From: Neisseria perflava
GTDB taxonomy: Bacteria; Pseudomonadota; Gammaproteobacteria; Burkholderiales; Neisseriaceae
Reading direction: 5' to 3'
Assembly (NCBI RefSeq): GCF_019334725.1
Contig: NZ_CP079818.1
Coordinates: 2,220,669-2,284,668, forward strand
Length of the DNA: 64,000 nucleotides
The number at the start of each line of letters is the position of its first letter. The first letter of the stretch is position 1. Below the pieces are notes generated by a model. It was not told where the DNA came from and searched no databases. It worked only from the letters and a program-made list of their open reading frames with translations. Made by a program: the position numbers and the translations under genes. Below, piece after piece: positions 54,494 through 62,645 of the stretch.

Positions 54494-54515
54494 GAGATTT
54501 GTGAAGACAAATCTC
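54494..54515 (+). promoter_or_regulatory. Perfect inverted repeat touching the XRE start codon
   Basis: GAGATTTGT-GAAG-ACAAATCTC: 9-bp arms, 4-nt loop, directly before ATG 54516. It could hide the start codon in an RNA hairpin or be a DNA operator for the encoded regulator. No Shine-Dalgarno sequence is seen between it and the ATG. Confidence 0.5.
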
Positions 54516-54746
54516 ATGAGTAAAATCAGTGTTTTGATAGGTATAAAAATCCGAGAAATCCGCAAACAGTCCAATATCAACCAAGAAAGCTTAGCCTTAC
54601 TTGCCGATATAGACAGAAGCTATATGGGTAGAATAGAAAGGGGGGAGGTCAACATAACGGTTGATAAACTATATCAACTGTCTTCTGCTTTAAACTGTTC
54701 CGTACACGACTTACTACCGGATGATTTGGAAATTAAAAATACCTGA
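54516..54746 (+). CDS. XRE-family helix-turn-helix regulator (C-protein-like)
   Basis: 76 aa from ATG 54516; a TTG at 54483 would add 11 residues spanning the inverted repeat. One Cro/C1 HTH: IREIRKQSNINQESLALLAD then DRSYMGRIERGEVNI. The size and the RGEVNITVDKL segment resemble controller proteins of restriction-modification systems, but no restriction or methylase gene is next to it. A+T richer than its neighbours. Orphan regulator, target unknown. Confidence 0.75.
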   Translation: MSKISVLIGIKIREIRKQSNINQESLALLADIDRSYMGRIERGEVNITVDKLYQLSSALNCSVHDLLPDDLEIKNT

Positions 54747-54786
54747 ACCGTTTAAGTAGTCCGCCCACATTGCCAATCTGCTAAAA

Positions 54787-54829
54787 AGGTCGTCTGAAAC
54801 CCCAAAACCCAAAGTTTCAGACGGCCTTT
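54787..54829 (+). terminator. DUS-type terminator after the XRE gene
   Basis: AAAAAGGTCGTCTGAAAC (a variant DUS, GTCGTCTGAA) and GTTTCAGACGGCCTTTT flank a 13-nt loop, ending in a T run. Confidence 0.65.
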
Positions 54830-54871
54830 TGCTATAATACGCACATTAAATTTACCTATACGCGAGTTCTC

Positions 54872-56236
54872 ATGTCCGTAACCCAACCCACCATCGCCGC
54901 CATCGCCACCGCACCCGGACGCGGTGGAGTCGGCGTTATCCGCCTTTCCGGCAAAAACCTGTTGCCTTTGGCGCAAACCCTCAGCGGCGGCAAAACGCCC
55001 AAGCCGCGCACCGCGCTTTACACCGACTTTTTCGGCGGCGACGGACAGCCGATAGACAACGGCATCCTGCTCTACTTCGCCGCGCCAGCCAGCTTTACCG
55101 GCGAAGACGTGATTGAGTTGCAGGGACACGGTGGCCCCGTCGTGATGGACATGTTGCTCTCGCGCTGCCTCGAACTGGGTGCGCACATGGCGGAGCCGGG
55201 CGAATTTACCAAACGTGCCTTCCTCAACAACAAACTCGACCTTGCCCAAGCCGAAAGCGTCGCCGACCTCATCGATGCCTCCAGCAAGTCCGCTGCACGC
55301 ATGGCGTTGCGTTCGCTCAAAGGCGCGTTTTCCCAACACATACACGAGCTGGTGGACGACCTTATTACCCTGCGGATGCTGGTTGAAGCCACGCTGGACT
55401 TCCCCGAAGAAGACATCGACTTTCTCGAAGCCGCCGATGCGCGCGGCAAGCTCCAAGCCCTGCAAGGTCGTCTGAAAACCGTGCTCGCCAGCGCGGAACA
55501 AGGCGCGATTTTGCGCGAAGGCATGAACGTTGTCCTCGTCGGCGCACCCAACGTCGGCAAATCCAGCCTGCTCAACGCCTTGGCTGGCGACGACATCGCC
55601 ATCGTAACCGACATCGCCGGCACCACCCGCGACACCGTGCGCGAACAAATTACCCTCGACGGCGTGCCCGTCCACATCATCGACACCGCCGGCCTGCGCG
55701 AAACCGACGACGTGGTCGAACAAATCGGCATCGAGCGCAGCCGCAAAGCCGTCTCCGAAGCCGATGTCGCCCTGATCCTGATTGACCCGCGCGAAGGTGT
55801 GAACGCCAAAACCCAAGCCATTTTGAACAGCCTGCCCGAAGGTTTGAAAAAAATCGAAATCCACAACAAAGCCGACCTGACCGGCGAACCTGTCGCCGTC
55901 CGTTCAGACGGCCTTGCGCAAACCGGCGCGGAAAGCGTTATCAGCCTGTCTGCCAAAACCGGCGCTGGTCTCGATTTGCTCAAACACGCCCTATTGCAGG
56001 AAGTTGGTTGGCAGGGAGAAAGCGAAAGCCTGTTCCTCGCCCGCAGCCGCCACCTCAACGCCTTGCACGAAGCCGAAGCCGAGCTGGAAAACGCCGCCCT
56101 CTGCAACAACGACCAAATCGAGCTTTTCGCCGAACACCTGCGCCTCGCCCAAAACGCGTGCAGCGAAATCACCGGAGAATTTACCGCCGACGATTTGCTG
56201 GGCGTGATTTTCTCGCGCTTCTGTATCGGCAAATAA
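54872..56236 (+). CDS. mnmE: tRNA modification GTPase MnmE
   Basis: 454 aa, full length. N-terminal tetrahydrofolate-binding domain (about 1-120), central helical domain, an inserted G domain with GAPNVGKSS (G1), DIAGTTRD (G2) and DTAGLRE (G3), and the terminal CIGK with its catalytic Cys. With MnmG it modifies U34 of tRNAs (cmnm5). ORFs on the opposite strand are shadows. A DUS lies inside the G domain region. Confidence 0.96.
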   Translation: MSVTQPTIAAIATAPGRGGVGVIRLSGKNLLPLAQTLSGGKTPKPRTALYTDFFGGDGQPIDNGILLYFAAPASFTGEDVIELQGHGGPVVMDMLLSRCLELGAHMAEPGEFTKRAFLNNKLDLAQAESVADLIDASSKSAARMALRSLKGAFSQHIHELVDDLITLRMLVEATLDFPEEDIDFLEAADARGKLQALQGRLKTVLASAEQGAILREGMNVVLVGAPNVGKSSLLNALAGDDIAIVTDIAGTTRDTVREQITLDGVPVHIIDTAGLRETDDVVEQIGIERSRKAVSEADVALILIDPREGVNAKTQAILNSLPEGLKKIEIHNKADLTGEPVAVRSDGLAQTGAESVISLSAKTGAGLDLLKHALLQEVGWQGESESLFLARSRHLNALHEAEAELENAALCNNDQIELFAEHLRLAQNACSEITGEFTADDLLGVIFSRFCIGK

Positions 56237-56256
56237 AACGGTTTGCCATCAAATAC

Positions 56257-56292
56257 AAAGGCCGTCTGAATGTTCAGACGGCCTTTTTTATC
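56257..56292 (+). terminator. DUS terminator after mnmE
   Basis: 14-bp arms (56257-56270 and 56273-56286) with a 2-nt loop and T6. It also faces the small peptide genes transcribed from the other side. Confidence 0.8.
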
Positions 56293-56320
56293 ACCAAAAC
56301 AAGCTTAATTTCACTTGCGT

Positions 56321-56428
56321 TTATTTATTGGCAGCTTCTGCCATATTTTTTGCGATTTTGGTTGCGCCAACTGTCAAACCGGACATACCGATCAAAGAAG
56401 CCGCAGCCAATTTGATTAATGTTTTCAT
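56321..56428 (-). CDS. Small hydrophobic/amphipathic peptide 1 (array member)
   Basis: 35 aa, too short for usual gene calling. ATG at 56426-56428, TAA at 56321-56323, AAAGAG before the start. Begins MKTLIKLAAASLIGMSG, continues LTVGATKIAKN and ends NMAEAANK. Its N-terminal half is nearly identical in sequence to the next member 42 bp upstream. The helix is hydrophobic on one face with Lys residues at 2, 6, 24, 27 and 35. It may be a membrane-active, secreted or signalling peptide. Paralogy and conserved frames, with synonymous differences between copies, argue that it is translated. Confidence 0.7.
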   Translation of the reverse strand: MKTLIKLAAASLIGMSGLTVGATKIAKNMAEAANK

Positions 56429-56470
56429 TTTAACTCTTTTCTGTGTATTTAAGGGTGTGTTGTGTATTTT

Positions 56471-56575
56471 TTATTTATCGGCATCAGCCATATTGTGGGC
56501 GATATTGGTTGCACCGACGGTCAGGCCGGACATACCGATTAAAGAGGCAGCTGCCAGTTTGATTAAAGTTTTCAT
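56471..56575 (-). CDS. Small hydrophobic/amphipathic peptide 2 (array member)
   Basis: 34 aa, ATG at 56573-56575, TAA at 56471-56473. Shares MKTLIKLAAASLIGMSG and LTVGAT with peptide 1, then NIAHNMADADK. Codons differ from peptide 1 at many third positions (for example TTG versus CTG, GCG versus GCT) while the amino acids are kept, a sign of purifying selection. AGTGAGAC lies a few bases before the ATG. A hairpin (56601-56615) separates it from member 3. Confidence 0.7.
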   Translation of the reverse strand: MKTLIKLAAASLIGMSGLTVGATNIAHNMADADK

Positions 56576-56662
56576 TGTTTGTCTCACTTTCTTGTCTGTC
56601 GGCCGAAAAACGGCCTAAGTTGCGTTTTCTGAAGTATTGTAATTAATTCGTTTATGATTGAA

Positions 56663-56769
56663 TTATTTGTGTACTACCGTTTCGATATTGTAGGCGACGC
56701 CGAGGGCGGAGGCCGGTATACCGACATGCCGATTAAAGAAGCGGTGGCAAGCGTTATTAAATATCCCAT
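56663..56769 (-). pseudogene. Small peptide 3 (array member, one-base frameshift as read)
   Basis: ATG at 56767-56769 with AAGGA nine bases upstream. Reads MGYLITLATASLIGMS in the array pattern; the next codons are out of frame by one missing base (TCGGT where the other copies have TCCGGT or TCCGGC). With that base restored it continues GIPASALGVAYNIETVVHK and stops at 56663-56665, giving 35 aa. The missing base is a CC-to-C contraction, so it may be a sequence error rather than true decay. As read it ends after 31 residues in another frame. Confidence 0.55.
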
Positions 56770-57262
56770 TTTAAGTAGTCCTTTTTCATAGATACAAAAT
56801 GTTATTTAACAACATACACATTTTTTCGCCGGCATCCGCGCTGCCGACAGGACGAATCATACCGTGTTAATCGTTAATTAATACAATTTTTTCGTAAAGA
56901 TAAAATACTAAAAACATACATAACAAAGCTTTTAGTTAATTTATATTTTGTTTTGAAAATGACACCGATGTCTTTCTCAATGACACCGATGTCTTAATTA
57001 CATACGCACTACAAACGTATCTTTCTGCGCCCATAAAATCCCTCCTTTTTTGTTGCAAAATTGCACTCTAAATTAAATATATTTTTAAATTCAAAATGTT
57101 ATAAATCTATCTTTTTCACAGTCCAAATCTTCACTTAGTCAAAACCAATACCTTTGATAGCTTCCTTTAAAGAAAACACACGCTTCTAGCGCATATCCGA
57201 CCATAAAATGCGCTGCAAATATATGATATAGTGAAACATTCTGCGTATTGACTATTTCCAGC
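56770..57262. other. AT-rich regulatory gap between the peptide array and rmuC
   Basis: 493 bp without a gene. It contains two direct repeats (56958-56995) and, on the minus strand, TATAAA at 56940-56945, twelve bases beyond the repeats, which would place the repeats over the -35 of a promoter firing toward the peptide genes (leader about 160 nt). The right part should hold the rmuC promoter. Confidence 0.5.
56958..56995. repeat. 17-bp direct repeat with 21-bp period
   Basis: AATGACACCGATGTCTT occurs at 56958-56974 and 56979-56995, spaced 21 bp (two helical turns), each containing an imperfect palindrome GACA-CCGA-TGTC. This is the form of binding sites for a cooperatively bound activator. 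Confidence 0.6.
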
Positions 57263-59065
57263 ATGAACAACACCCTAATTCTGACCGGCGCGGCCGCATT
57301 TTTTATCGGCGCGCTGTTTGCTTGGCTGATAACACGCTACCAAGCCCAAAGCCGACACTTTATTGTTTTGCAAGAATTGGCCGAAAGCCGCCGCCTGCAT
57401 GAGTTTGCCGAACAGGTGCAGGCTCAAACTGCGGCGGACTTGGCGCAAAGCCGCCATACCGTGCAGGAATTGCAAGACGAATTGCAGGAGACGGGCAACC
57501 GCTTTGCCGCAGCCGAAAAACAGATTGCCTATCTGCAAGATTGCGAGGCCGAAGCCGAAGCTTTAAAACACGAATGTGCAAAATGGCAGCAAAGCGCGCA
57601 AAACCTGCAAATCAACAACGAACGCCTAAACACTCAGCTGATTCAAGAACAGGCATTGAGTGCGGATAAAAATACGCTTTTGCAACAACAAGAAACGGAA
57701 AAAGGCCGTCTGAAACAAGACTACGACACGCTGTTGGAGCAAAACCATGCGCTGCAAGTCCAAAACGAACGCCTCTCCACACAACTGGCGCAAGAAAAAG
57801 CCAATATCGACGACAAAAACAGCCTTTTACAGCAACAGGAAGCTGAAAAAGGCCGTCTGAAACAAGAATACGCCGCCCTTTTGGAGCAAAACCACGCGCT
57901 TCAAGTCCAAAACGAGCGCCTCAACACCCAATCGGAAAAAGACCGTCAGGCTGCCGAAGAAAAGCTGACCCTGCTGGCAGATGCGCGTAAAAACCTGAGC
58001 GACCAGTTCCAAAACCTCGCCAACACTATTTTGGAAGAGAAAAGCCGCCGCTTTACCGAGCAAAACCACGACCATCTCCAACAACTGCTCAATCCGCTCA
58101 ACGAACGCATACACGGCTTCAGCGAGCTGGTTCAGCAGACTTATGAAAAAGAAGCCAAAGAACGCCTGACCATCGAAAACGAGCTCAAACGCCTGCAAAC
58201 CCTCAACACTCAGCTCCACCACGATGCTAAAGCGCTGACCACCGCGCTGACCGGCACGCAAAACAAAACCCAAGGCAACTGGGGCGAGATGATTTTGGAA
58301 AGCGTATTGGAAAATTCAGGCCTGCAAAAAGGGCGCGAATACATCGTTCAAGCTTCCAGCGTCCGCCACGAAGCAGACGGCACCCAACGCCGCCTCCAGC
58401 CCGACGTCCTCATCAATCTGCCCGACAACAAACAAATCGTCATCGACTCCAAAGTATCGCTGACCGCCTACGTCCGCTATACGCAAAGCACCGGCGCAGA
58501 AGCAGAACGCGAGCTTGCCAACCACGTCGCCAGTATCCGCGCCCACATCAAAAACTTGGCAGCGAAGGATTACACCGACCTTGAGGGCGTCAAAACGCTG
58601 GACTTCGTCTTTATGTTCGTCCCTGTCGAACCGGCCTATCTCCTCGCCCTGCAACACGATCCAAACCTCTTCCAAGAGTGTTTCGACAAACGCATCATGC
58701 TGACCGGCCCCAGCACCCTGCTCGCCACCCTGCGCACCGTTGCCAACATCTGGCGCAACGAGCAACAAAACCAAAACGCGCTGGCGATTGCCGAGGCAGG
58801 CAGCAAACTCTATGACAAATTTGTCGGCTTTGTCGAAAGCATGGACGGCATCAATAAAGCGCTCGGTCAGGCTCAATCACAGTTTCAGACGGCCTATGGC
58901 CGCTTGGTTTCCGGCAGGGGCAACCTTATCAGCAGCACCGAAAAACTACGCAAATTGGGCATCAAGGCCGGTAAACAGCTGCAACGCGATTTATTAGAAA
59001 AAGCCATGTCAGAAAACGAAGATCATGCAGCCTTACCGACCGCGCAAGACCAAGAAAATGACTGA
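57263..59065 (+). CDS. rmuC: DNA recombination protein RmuC
   Basis: 600 aa from ATG 57263 (MNNTLILTGAAAFFIGALFA). N-terminal membrane helix (about 4-23), a long coiled coil (about 35-340), then the RmuC nuclease-like domain (about 340-580: GNWGEMILESVLENSGL, VIDSKVSLTAY, FVPVEPAYLLAL). Known to limit DNA inversions at short inverted repeats. It is longer than E. coli RmuC (about 475 aa, recalled), partly because of a 49-residue tandem duplication in the coiled coil. Confidence 0.9.
   Translation: MNNTLILTGAAAFFIGALFAWLITRYQAQSRHFIVLQELAESRRLHEFAEQVQAQTAADLAQSRHTVQELQDELQETGNRFAAAEKQIAYLQDCEAEAEALKHECAKWQQSAQNLQINNERLNTQLIQEQALSADKNTLLQQQETEKGRLKQDYDTLLEQNHALQVQNERLSTQLAQEKANIDDKNSLLQQQEAEKGRLKQEYAALLEQNHALQVQNERLNTQSEKDRQAAEEKLTLLADARKNLSDQFQNLANTILEEKSRRFTEQNHDHLQQLLNPLNERIHGFSELVQQTYEKEAKERLTIENELKRLQTLNTQLHHDAKALTTALTGTQNKTQGNWGEMILESVLENSGLQKGREYIVQASSVRHEADGTQRRLQPDVLINLPDNKQIVIDSKVSLTAYVRYTQSTGAEAERELANHVASIRAHIKNLAAKDYTDLEGVKTLDFVFMFVPVEPAYLLALQHDPNLFQECFDKRIMLTGPSTLLATLRTVANIWRNEQQNQNALAIAEAGSKLYDKFVGFVESMDGINKALGQAQSQFQTAYGRLVSGRGNLISSTEKLRKLGIKAGKQLQRDLLEKAMSENEDHAALPTAQDQEND
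57605..57945 (+). repeat. 147-bp in-frame tandem duplication within rmuC
   Basis: Copies at 57605-57751 and 57752-57898, with a partial third from 57899. Each encodes LQ-x2-NERL-x-TQ, then KN-x-LLQQQE, EKGRLKQ and LLEQNHA (49 residues, a multiple of seven, so the coiled-coil heptad register is kept). Both full copies carry a DUS (57703 and 57850 regions), encoding GRLK. Confidence 0.85.
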
Positions 59066-59103
59066 TAAAACTTAAGACATTGCAAATAAAGGGAATTTAA
59101 CCA

Positions 59104-59898
59104 ATGAGCAACATCACCATCGTCCTTGCCGCCGATACCGGCTATGCCGAGCAAGTTCATACCCTGATGAAATCCATCTGTACTCACAACACAAATGTCA
59201 ATTTCTACCTCATGCACAATACCTTCAGGCGGGAATGGATCGACTATACCAACCAAAAGCTCGCAGCCAGCGGCAGCCGTCTGAATGATGTCAAAATCGA
59301 GATGGACTTCAGCCAATATCGCCGCCTACCCCATATTTCGGATGCCGCATTTTTCCGTCTGATGATGCAACATCTGCCTGTCGATCGCGCCCTGTATCTC
59401 GACAGCGATATGGTGGTTACCCAATCCCTGCATGATTTGTTCAACCTCGATATGCGCGGTTATCCCGTTGCAGCGGTACAAGACTCCTTTCTTGCCCGTA
59501 CCGAATGGAATCACCCGACCGGCCTGCACACTACGCCCTATTTCAATTCCGGTATGTTGTTGGTCGACCTGGCGCAATGGCGGGAACACAATATCGCAGC
59601 GCAACTGCTGCAAACTGCTACCACCATTGACAAATCCGTTCCCTACGGCGACCAATGCTTTCTAAACACCGTATTTCAAAAAAACTGGCTGCAACTAGAA
59701 GAATCTTGGAACTTCCAAACCGGCGCAGTCGAATACTTCCAAAAACGAAACCTCGGCGAAGTATTCCCCAAACCCGACACTGTCCCGCCCGTTATCCACT
59801 ACACCACACGCGCCAAACCTTGGTTGTGCGATTACGGCAAGATTCCTTTTGAAGAAATCTATTGGCAATACTATTGCGCCGACTGGCCGGAAGCGTAG
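59104..59898 (+). CDS. Glycosyltransferase family 8 (LgtC-like)
   Basis: 264 aa. N-terminal ITIVLAADTGYAEQ, metal-binding LYLDSDMVV (DxD, about 98-100), NSGMLLVDLAQWRE, GDQCFLN and a C-terminal HYTTRAKPW (HxxGxxKPW type). These are the GT8 motifs of LgtC and other LOS galactosyl- or glucosyltransferases using UDP-sugar and Mn2+. No polyG tract of the phase-variable lgt type is present in it. Acceptor unknown; probably lipooligosaccharide. Confidence 0.85.
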   Translation: MSNITIVLAADTGYAEQVHTLMKSICTHNTNVNFYLMHNTFRREWIDYTNQKLAASGSRLNDVKIEMDFSQYRRLPHISDAAFFRLMMQHLPVDRALYLDSDMVVTQSLHDLFNLDMRGYPVAAVQDSFLARTEWNHPTGLHTTPYFNSGMLLVDLAQWREHNIAAQLLQTATTIDKSVPYGDQCFLNTVFQKNWLQLEESWNFQTGAVEYFQKRNLGEVFPKPDTVPPVIHYTTRAKPWLCDYGKIPFEEIYWQYYCADWPEA

Positions 59899-59962
59899 TC
59901 CCAGAAAGGGAATACCCTTCCCTTGCCTCAATTGACCTTAAAACAACCCATCATCAAAAACA

Positions 59963-59995
59963 AAAGGCCGTCTGAAATCGTTTCAGACGGCCTTT
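59963..59995 (+). terminator. DUS terminator after the GT8 gene
   Basis: 15-bp arms (59963-59977 and 59981-59995) with a 3-nt loop. Confidence 0.7.
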
Positions 59996-60002
59996 AAGCC
60001 AT

Positions 60003-60036
60003 AAAAAAACAGGCAGAACATTCTGCCTGTTTTTTT
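60003..60036. terminator. Bidirectional terminator
   Basis: A7CAGGCAGAA / TTCTGCCTGT7: 16-bp perfect arms, 2-nt loop, T7 on both strands. It stops dapD transcripts on the minus strand and read-through from the GT8 gene. Confidence 0.88.
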
Positions 60037-60094
60037 GTTCAAAACTAACCATAGAGTGAGCATACCACCTTCAATCAGCGTTATCGTTATCCGA

Positions 60095-60916
60095 TTAGAT
60101 ACCGCGCAACAATTCATTCACGCTGGTTTTCGCACGGGTTTGCACGTCCACGCGTTTGACGATAACTGCGCAGTAGAGGCTGTGGCTGCCGTCTTTGGAA
60201 GGCATGCTGCCGGATACGACAACCGAACCAGCCGGTACGCGGCCTTGATAGATTTCGCCGGTAGTACGGTCAAAGATTTTTGTGGATTGACCGATGAATA
60301 CGCCCATAGAAATCACGCTGCCTTCTTCGACAATCACGCCCTCAACGATTTCAGAACGCGCACCAATAAAGCAGTTGTCTTCAATAATGGTAGGGCTGGC
60401 TTGCAGAGGCTCGAGGACTCCGCCGATACCGACACCGCCGCTCAAGTGCACGTTTTTACCGATTTGCGCGCAAGAACCGACAGTCGCCCAAGTATCGACC
60501 ATCGCACCTTCGTCAACGTATGCGCCGATATTGACATAAGAAGGCATCAACACGACATTTTTCGCCACAAAGCTGCCACGGCGGGCAACCGCACCCGGAA
60601 CTGCGCGGAAGCCTGCGCTGCGGAATTCGTCTTCAGACCAATCGGCAAATTTAGTCGGCACTTTGTCGAAGTATTTGTTCACACCGTCGTTGAGGATTTC
60701 ATTGTCCTGAATGCGGAAAGACAGCAATACGGCTTTTTTCGCCCATTCGTTGACTTTCCATTCGCCCACACCCAAACGCTCGGCAACGCGCAGTTTGCCG
60801 GAGTCGAGTTGGCGGATGGTTTCCAAAACCGCTTCACGCACTTCGGGGGTAACGGTATGCGGATTGATTTCGGCACGGTTTTCAAAAGCCGTTTCAATGA
60901 TGTTTTGCAAAGACAT
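60095..60916 (-). CDS. dapD: Tetrahydrodipicolinate N-succinyltransferase
   Basis: 273 aa, full length. MSLQNIIETAFENRAEINPH start; the C-terminal two-thirds is a left-handed beta helix of hexapeptide repeats (VNIGAYVDEGAMVDTWATVG, then GKNVHLSGGVGIGGVLEPLQ). First committed step of the succinylase branch of lysine/meso-DAP synthesis. Related by pathway to dapB at the right edge, though not in one operon. Confidence 0.96.
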   Translation of the reverse strand: MSLQNIIETAFENRAEINPHTVTPEVREAVLETIRQLDSGKLRVAERLGVGEWKVNEWAKKAVLLSFRIQDNEILNDGVNKYFDKVPTKFADWSEDEFRSAGFRAVPGAVARRGSFVAKNVVLMPSYVNIGAYVDEGAMVDTWATVGSCAQIGKNVHLSGGVGIGGVLEPLQASPTIIEDNCFIGARSEIVEGVIVEEGSVISMGVFIGQSTKIFDRTTGEIYQGRVPAGSVVVSGSMPSKDGSHSLYCAVIVKRVDVQTRAKTSVNELLRGI

Positions 60917-61178
60917 GTTGATTCCTTCAAGAGATCAGGGCCGTCTGAAACCTATTCAGGCCGCCCTATTACAAATATTTAACTCGTTATTTTGCCATGT
61001 AAAAGCGATTTCGTCAGCTATTAACATGATTAGCGCCGAGCGTTACACGGCCGGATTTTGGTTAAGCCAAGATTTTCAGACGGCCTGTTCAAGAGAGTTG
61101 AATCGTATTTATTTTCCAACCGGTTTCCCAATCACAATATGCAGACTGTCGATTCTGCCGACACACCGTGCCGATAAA

Positions 61179-61922
61179 TCAATCTTCGCCGCCAATCTTT
61201 TGCAGAAGATTTTCAGCCACCACGCCGCATTCGATATTCCGCTTTAACGGTTTCGCGTTCAAATCTTTCAAGGCCGTCTGAAAGTCGGCGAAATCCATCA
61301 ACTGCGAACCGAAACGGCGCATATGTTCCGTATCCTGCTGACAGTCTATCAGCGCAACGCCCAAATCCTCCAAAAACGGTACGGCGCAGGCAAACGCAAT
61401 CTTTGACGCATCGGGACGCAAAGCAAACATCGATTCGCCATAAAACACGCAGCCGATTTGCACGCCGTAAAACCCGCCTGCCAACTGCATTTCGCCTTGC
61501 TCATCGGCAGCCAGCATTCAAACGAATGCGCATGCCCCTGATGGTGTAGCTTCAAATAGGCCGTCTGAAACGCAGGTTCTATCCACGTTCCGTCCTGTTC
61601 TGGACGCGGCACATTGGCGCAATGGGCAATTACTTTTTCAAAACAGCGGTTGACCGTTACCCGATACGGCTTGTGGCGCAAAGTTTTGGCGAGCGAACGG
61701 CCTATATGCAGGCTTTCCGGCACAATCACGGCTCGCGGCGCAACCGCATACCAGAAAAACCAACCATCGCGGCTAAACCACGGAAAAATCCCCTGCCCAT
61801 ACGCCGACAACAGCCGCCCCGTATCCAAATCGCGCTGACGCCGACCAAGCCGTCGCATTCTGCCAAAGCGTAAGACGGTCGGGGAAACGATAATCCCGTG
61901 GCGCAAGAAAAGGAATCTTCAT
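61179..61922 (-). pseudogene. aat: Leucyl/phenylalanyl-tRNA-protein transferase, frameshifted as read
   Basis: The Aat protein is readable only by moving between frames: MKIPFLAPRDYRFPDRLT from ATG 61922, then LAECDGLVGVS, then DLDTGRLLSAYGQGIFPWF through GHAHSFECW, then LAADEQGEMQLAGGFYG to the stop at 61179. Breaks lie near 61865 (TTTT read as TTT), 61830 (GG read as G) and 61506-61515 (TGGCTGGCT read as TGGCT). All other Aat motifs (QDGTW, GESMF, LIDCQ) are intact and the repaired length is about 249 aa. It adds Leu/Phe to proteins as an N-degron. Confidence 0.85.
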
Positions 61923-61998
61923 CGTAAAGCCCATAAAGTTTCAGACGGCCTCAGGCTGAAAATGCCAAGGCCGTCTGAAAAATCAACATACAAACTGC

Positions 61999-62431
61999 TT
62001 AACGTTTGGTTTTGGTTTGGCATTCGCGCATACGCCATACATATACAGCGCGTGATCGACGATGCGTTAGCCGTTTTCTTCGGCGATTTTGTCCTGCAGC
62101 GCTTCGATTTCCGGATTGTGGAATTCGGTTACTTCGCCGCATTTCACGCAGACGATGTGGTCGTGGTGATCGCCTTTGTCCAATTCGTAAACCGCTTTGC
62201 CGGTTTCAAAATGGTGGCGTTGCAAAATGCCGGCCTGTTCAAACTGGGTCAGCACACGGTAAATCGTCGCCACGCCGATTTCACACCCTCTTCCAACAGG
62301 ATACGGTACACATCTTCCGCACTCAAATGCTCCTCGGCATGAGTCTCGAACAAGTCCAAAATTTTCAAACGTGGACCCGTAACTTTCAAACCGCTGTCTT
62401 TCAATTGCGCAATGTTGCTGAATTTTTCCAT
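61999..62431 (-). pseudogene. fur: Ferric uptake regulator Fur, disrupted as read
   Basis: Start ATG 62431 (MEKFSNIAQLKDSGLKVTGP). HTH and dimerisation domains and the metal site HHDHIVC...C are recognisable, but the frame is broken near 62281 (GTGGAAATC read as GTGAAATC), a TAA replaces a Tyr codon at 62067-62069, and a G is missing near 62024, altering the tail that should read GVCAECQTKTKR. Repaired length is 144 aa, the neisserial Fur length. Fur with Fe2+ represses iron uptake genes. True loss is unlikely, given its importance and the error pattern in this stretch. Confidence 0.85.
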
Positions 62432-62564
62432 AATATTCAATATCCCTGTAAGGTAATAACCGTTATAATACGCACTTTCCGCCCGTTTGCCCACTATTGG
62501 GCCGTTAAAGGGCGGCAATCTGCCGCCGGTCTTGCAATTGAAAATCGGCGAAAAGAAAAATTAA

Positions 62565-62583
62565 GAAGATGATTATCGTTTGC
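62565..62583. promoter_or_regulatory. Fur box between fur and bamE
   Basis: The minus strand reads GCAAACGATAATCATCTTC, matching the 19-bp Fur consensus GATAATGATAATCATTATC at 14 positions, including an unbroken central GATAATCAT. It lies in the divergent fur-bamE promoter region, consistent with Fur controlling its own gene or bamE. Confidence 0.55.
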
Positions 62584-62645
62584 TTTTTGAAAATATTCAA
62601 GCGATGATAAACATCTTTCCCGAAATGACACAGAAAGGTAAGCCC

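Noticed and set aside
60035..60982. 315-codon plus-strand frame opposite dapD
   Set aside because: Shadow of dapD, running through a DUS and the dapD terminator.
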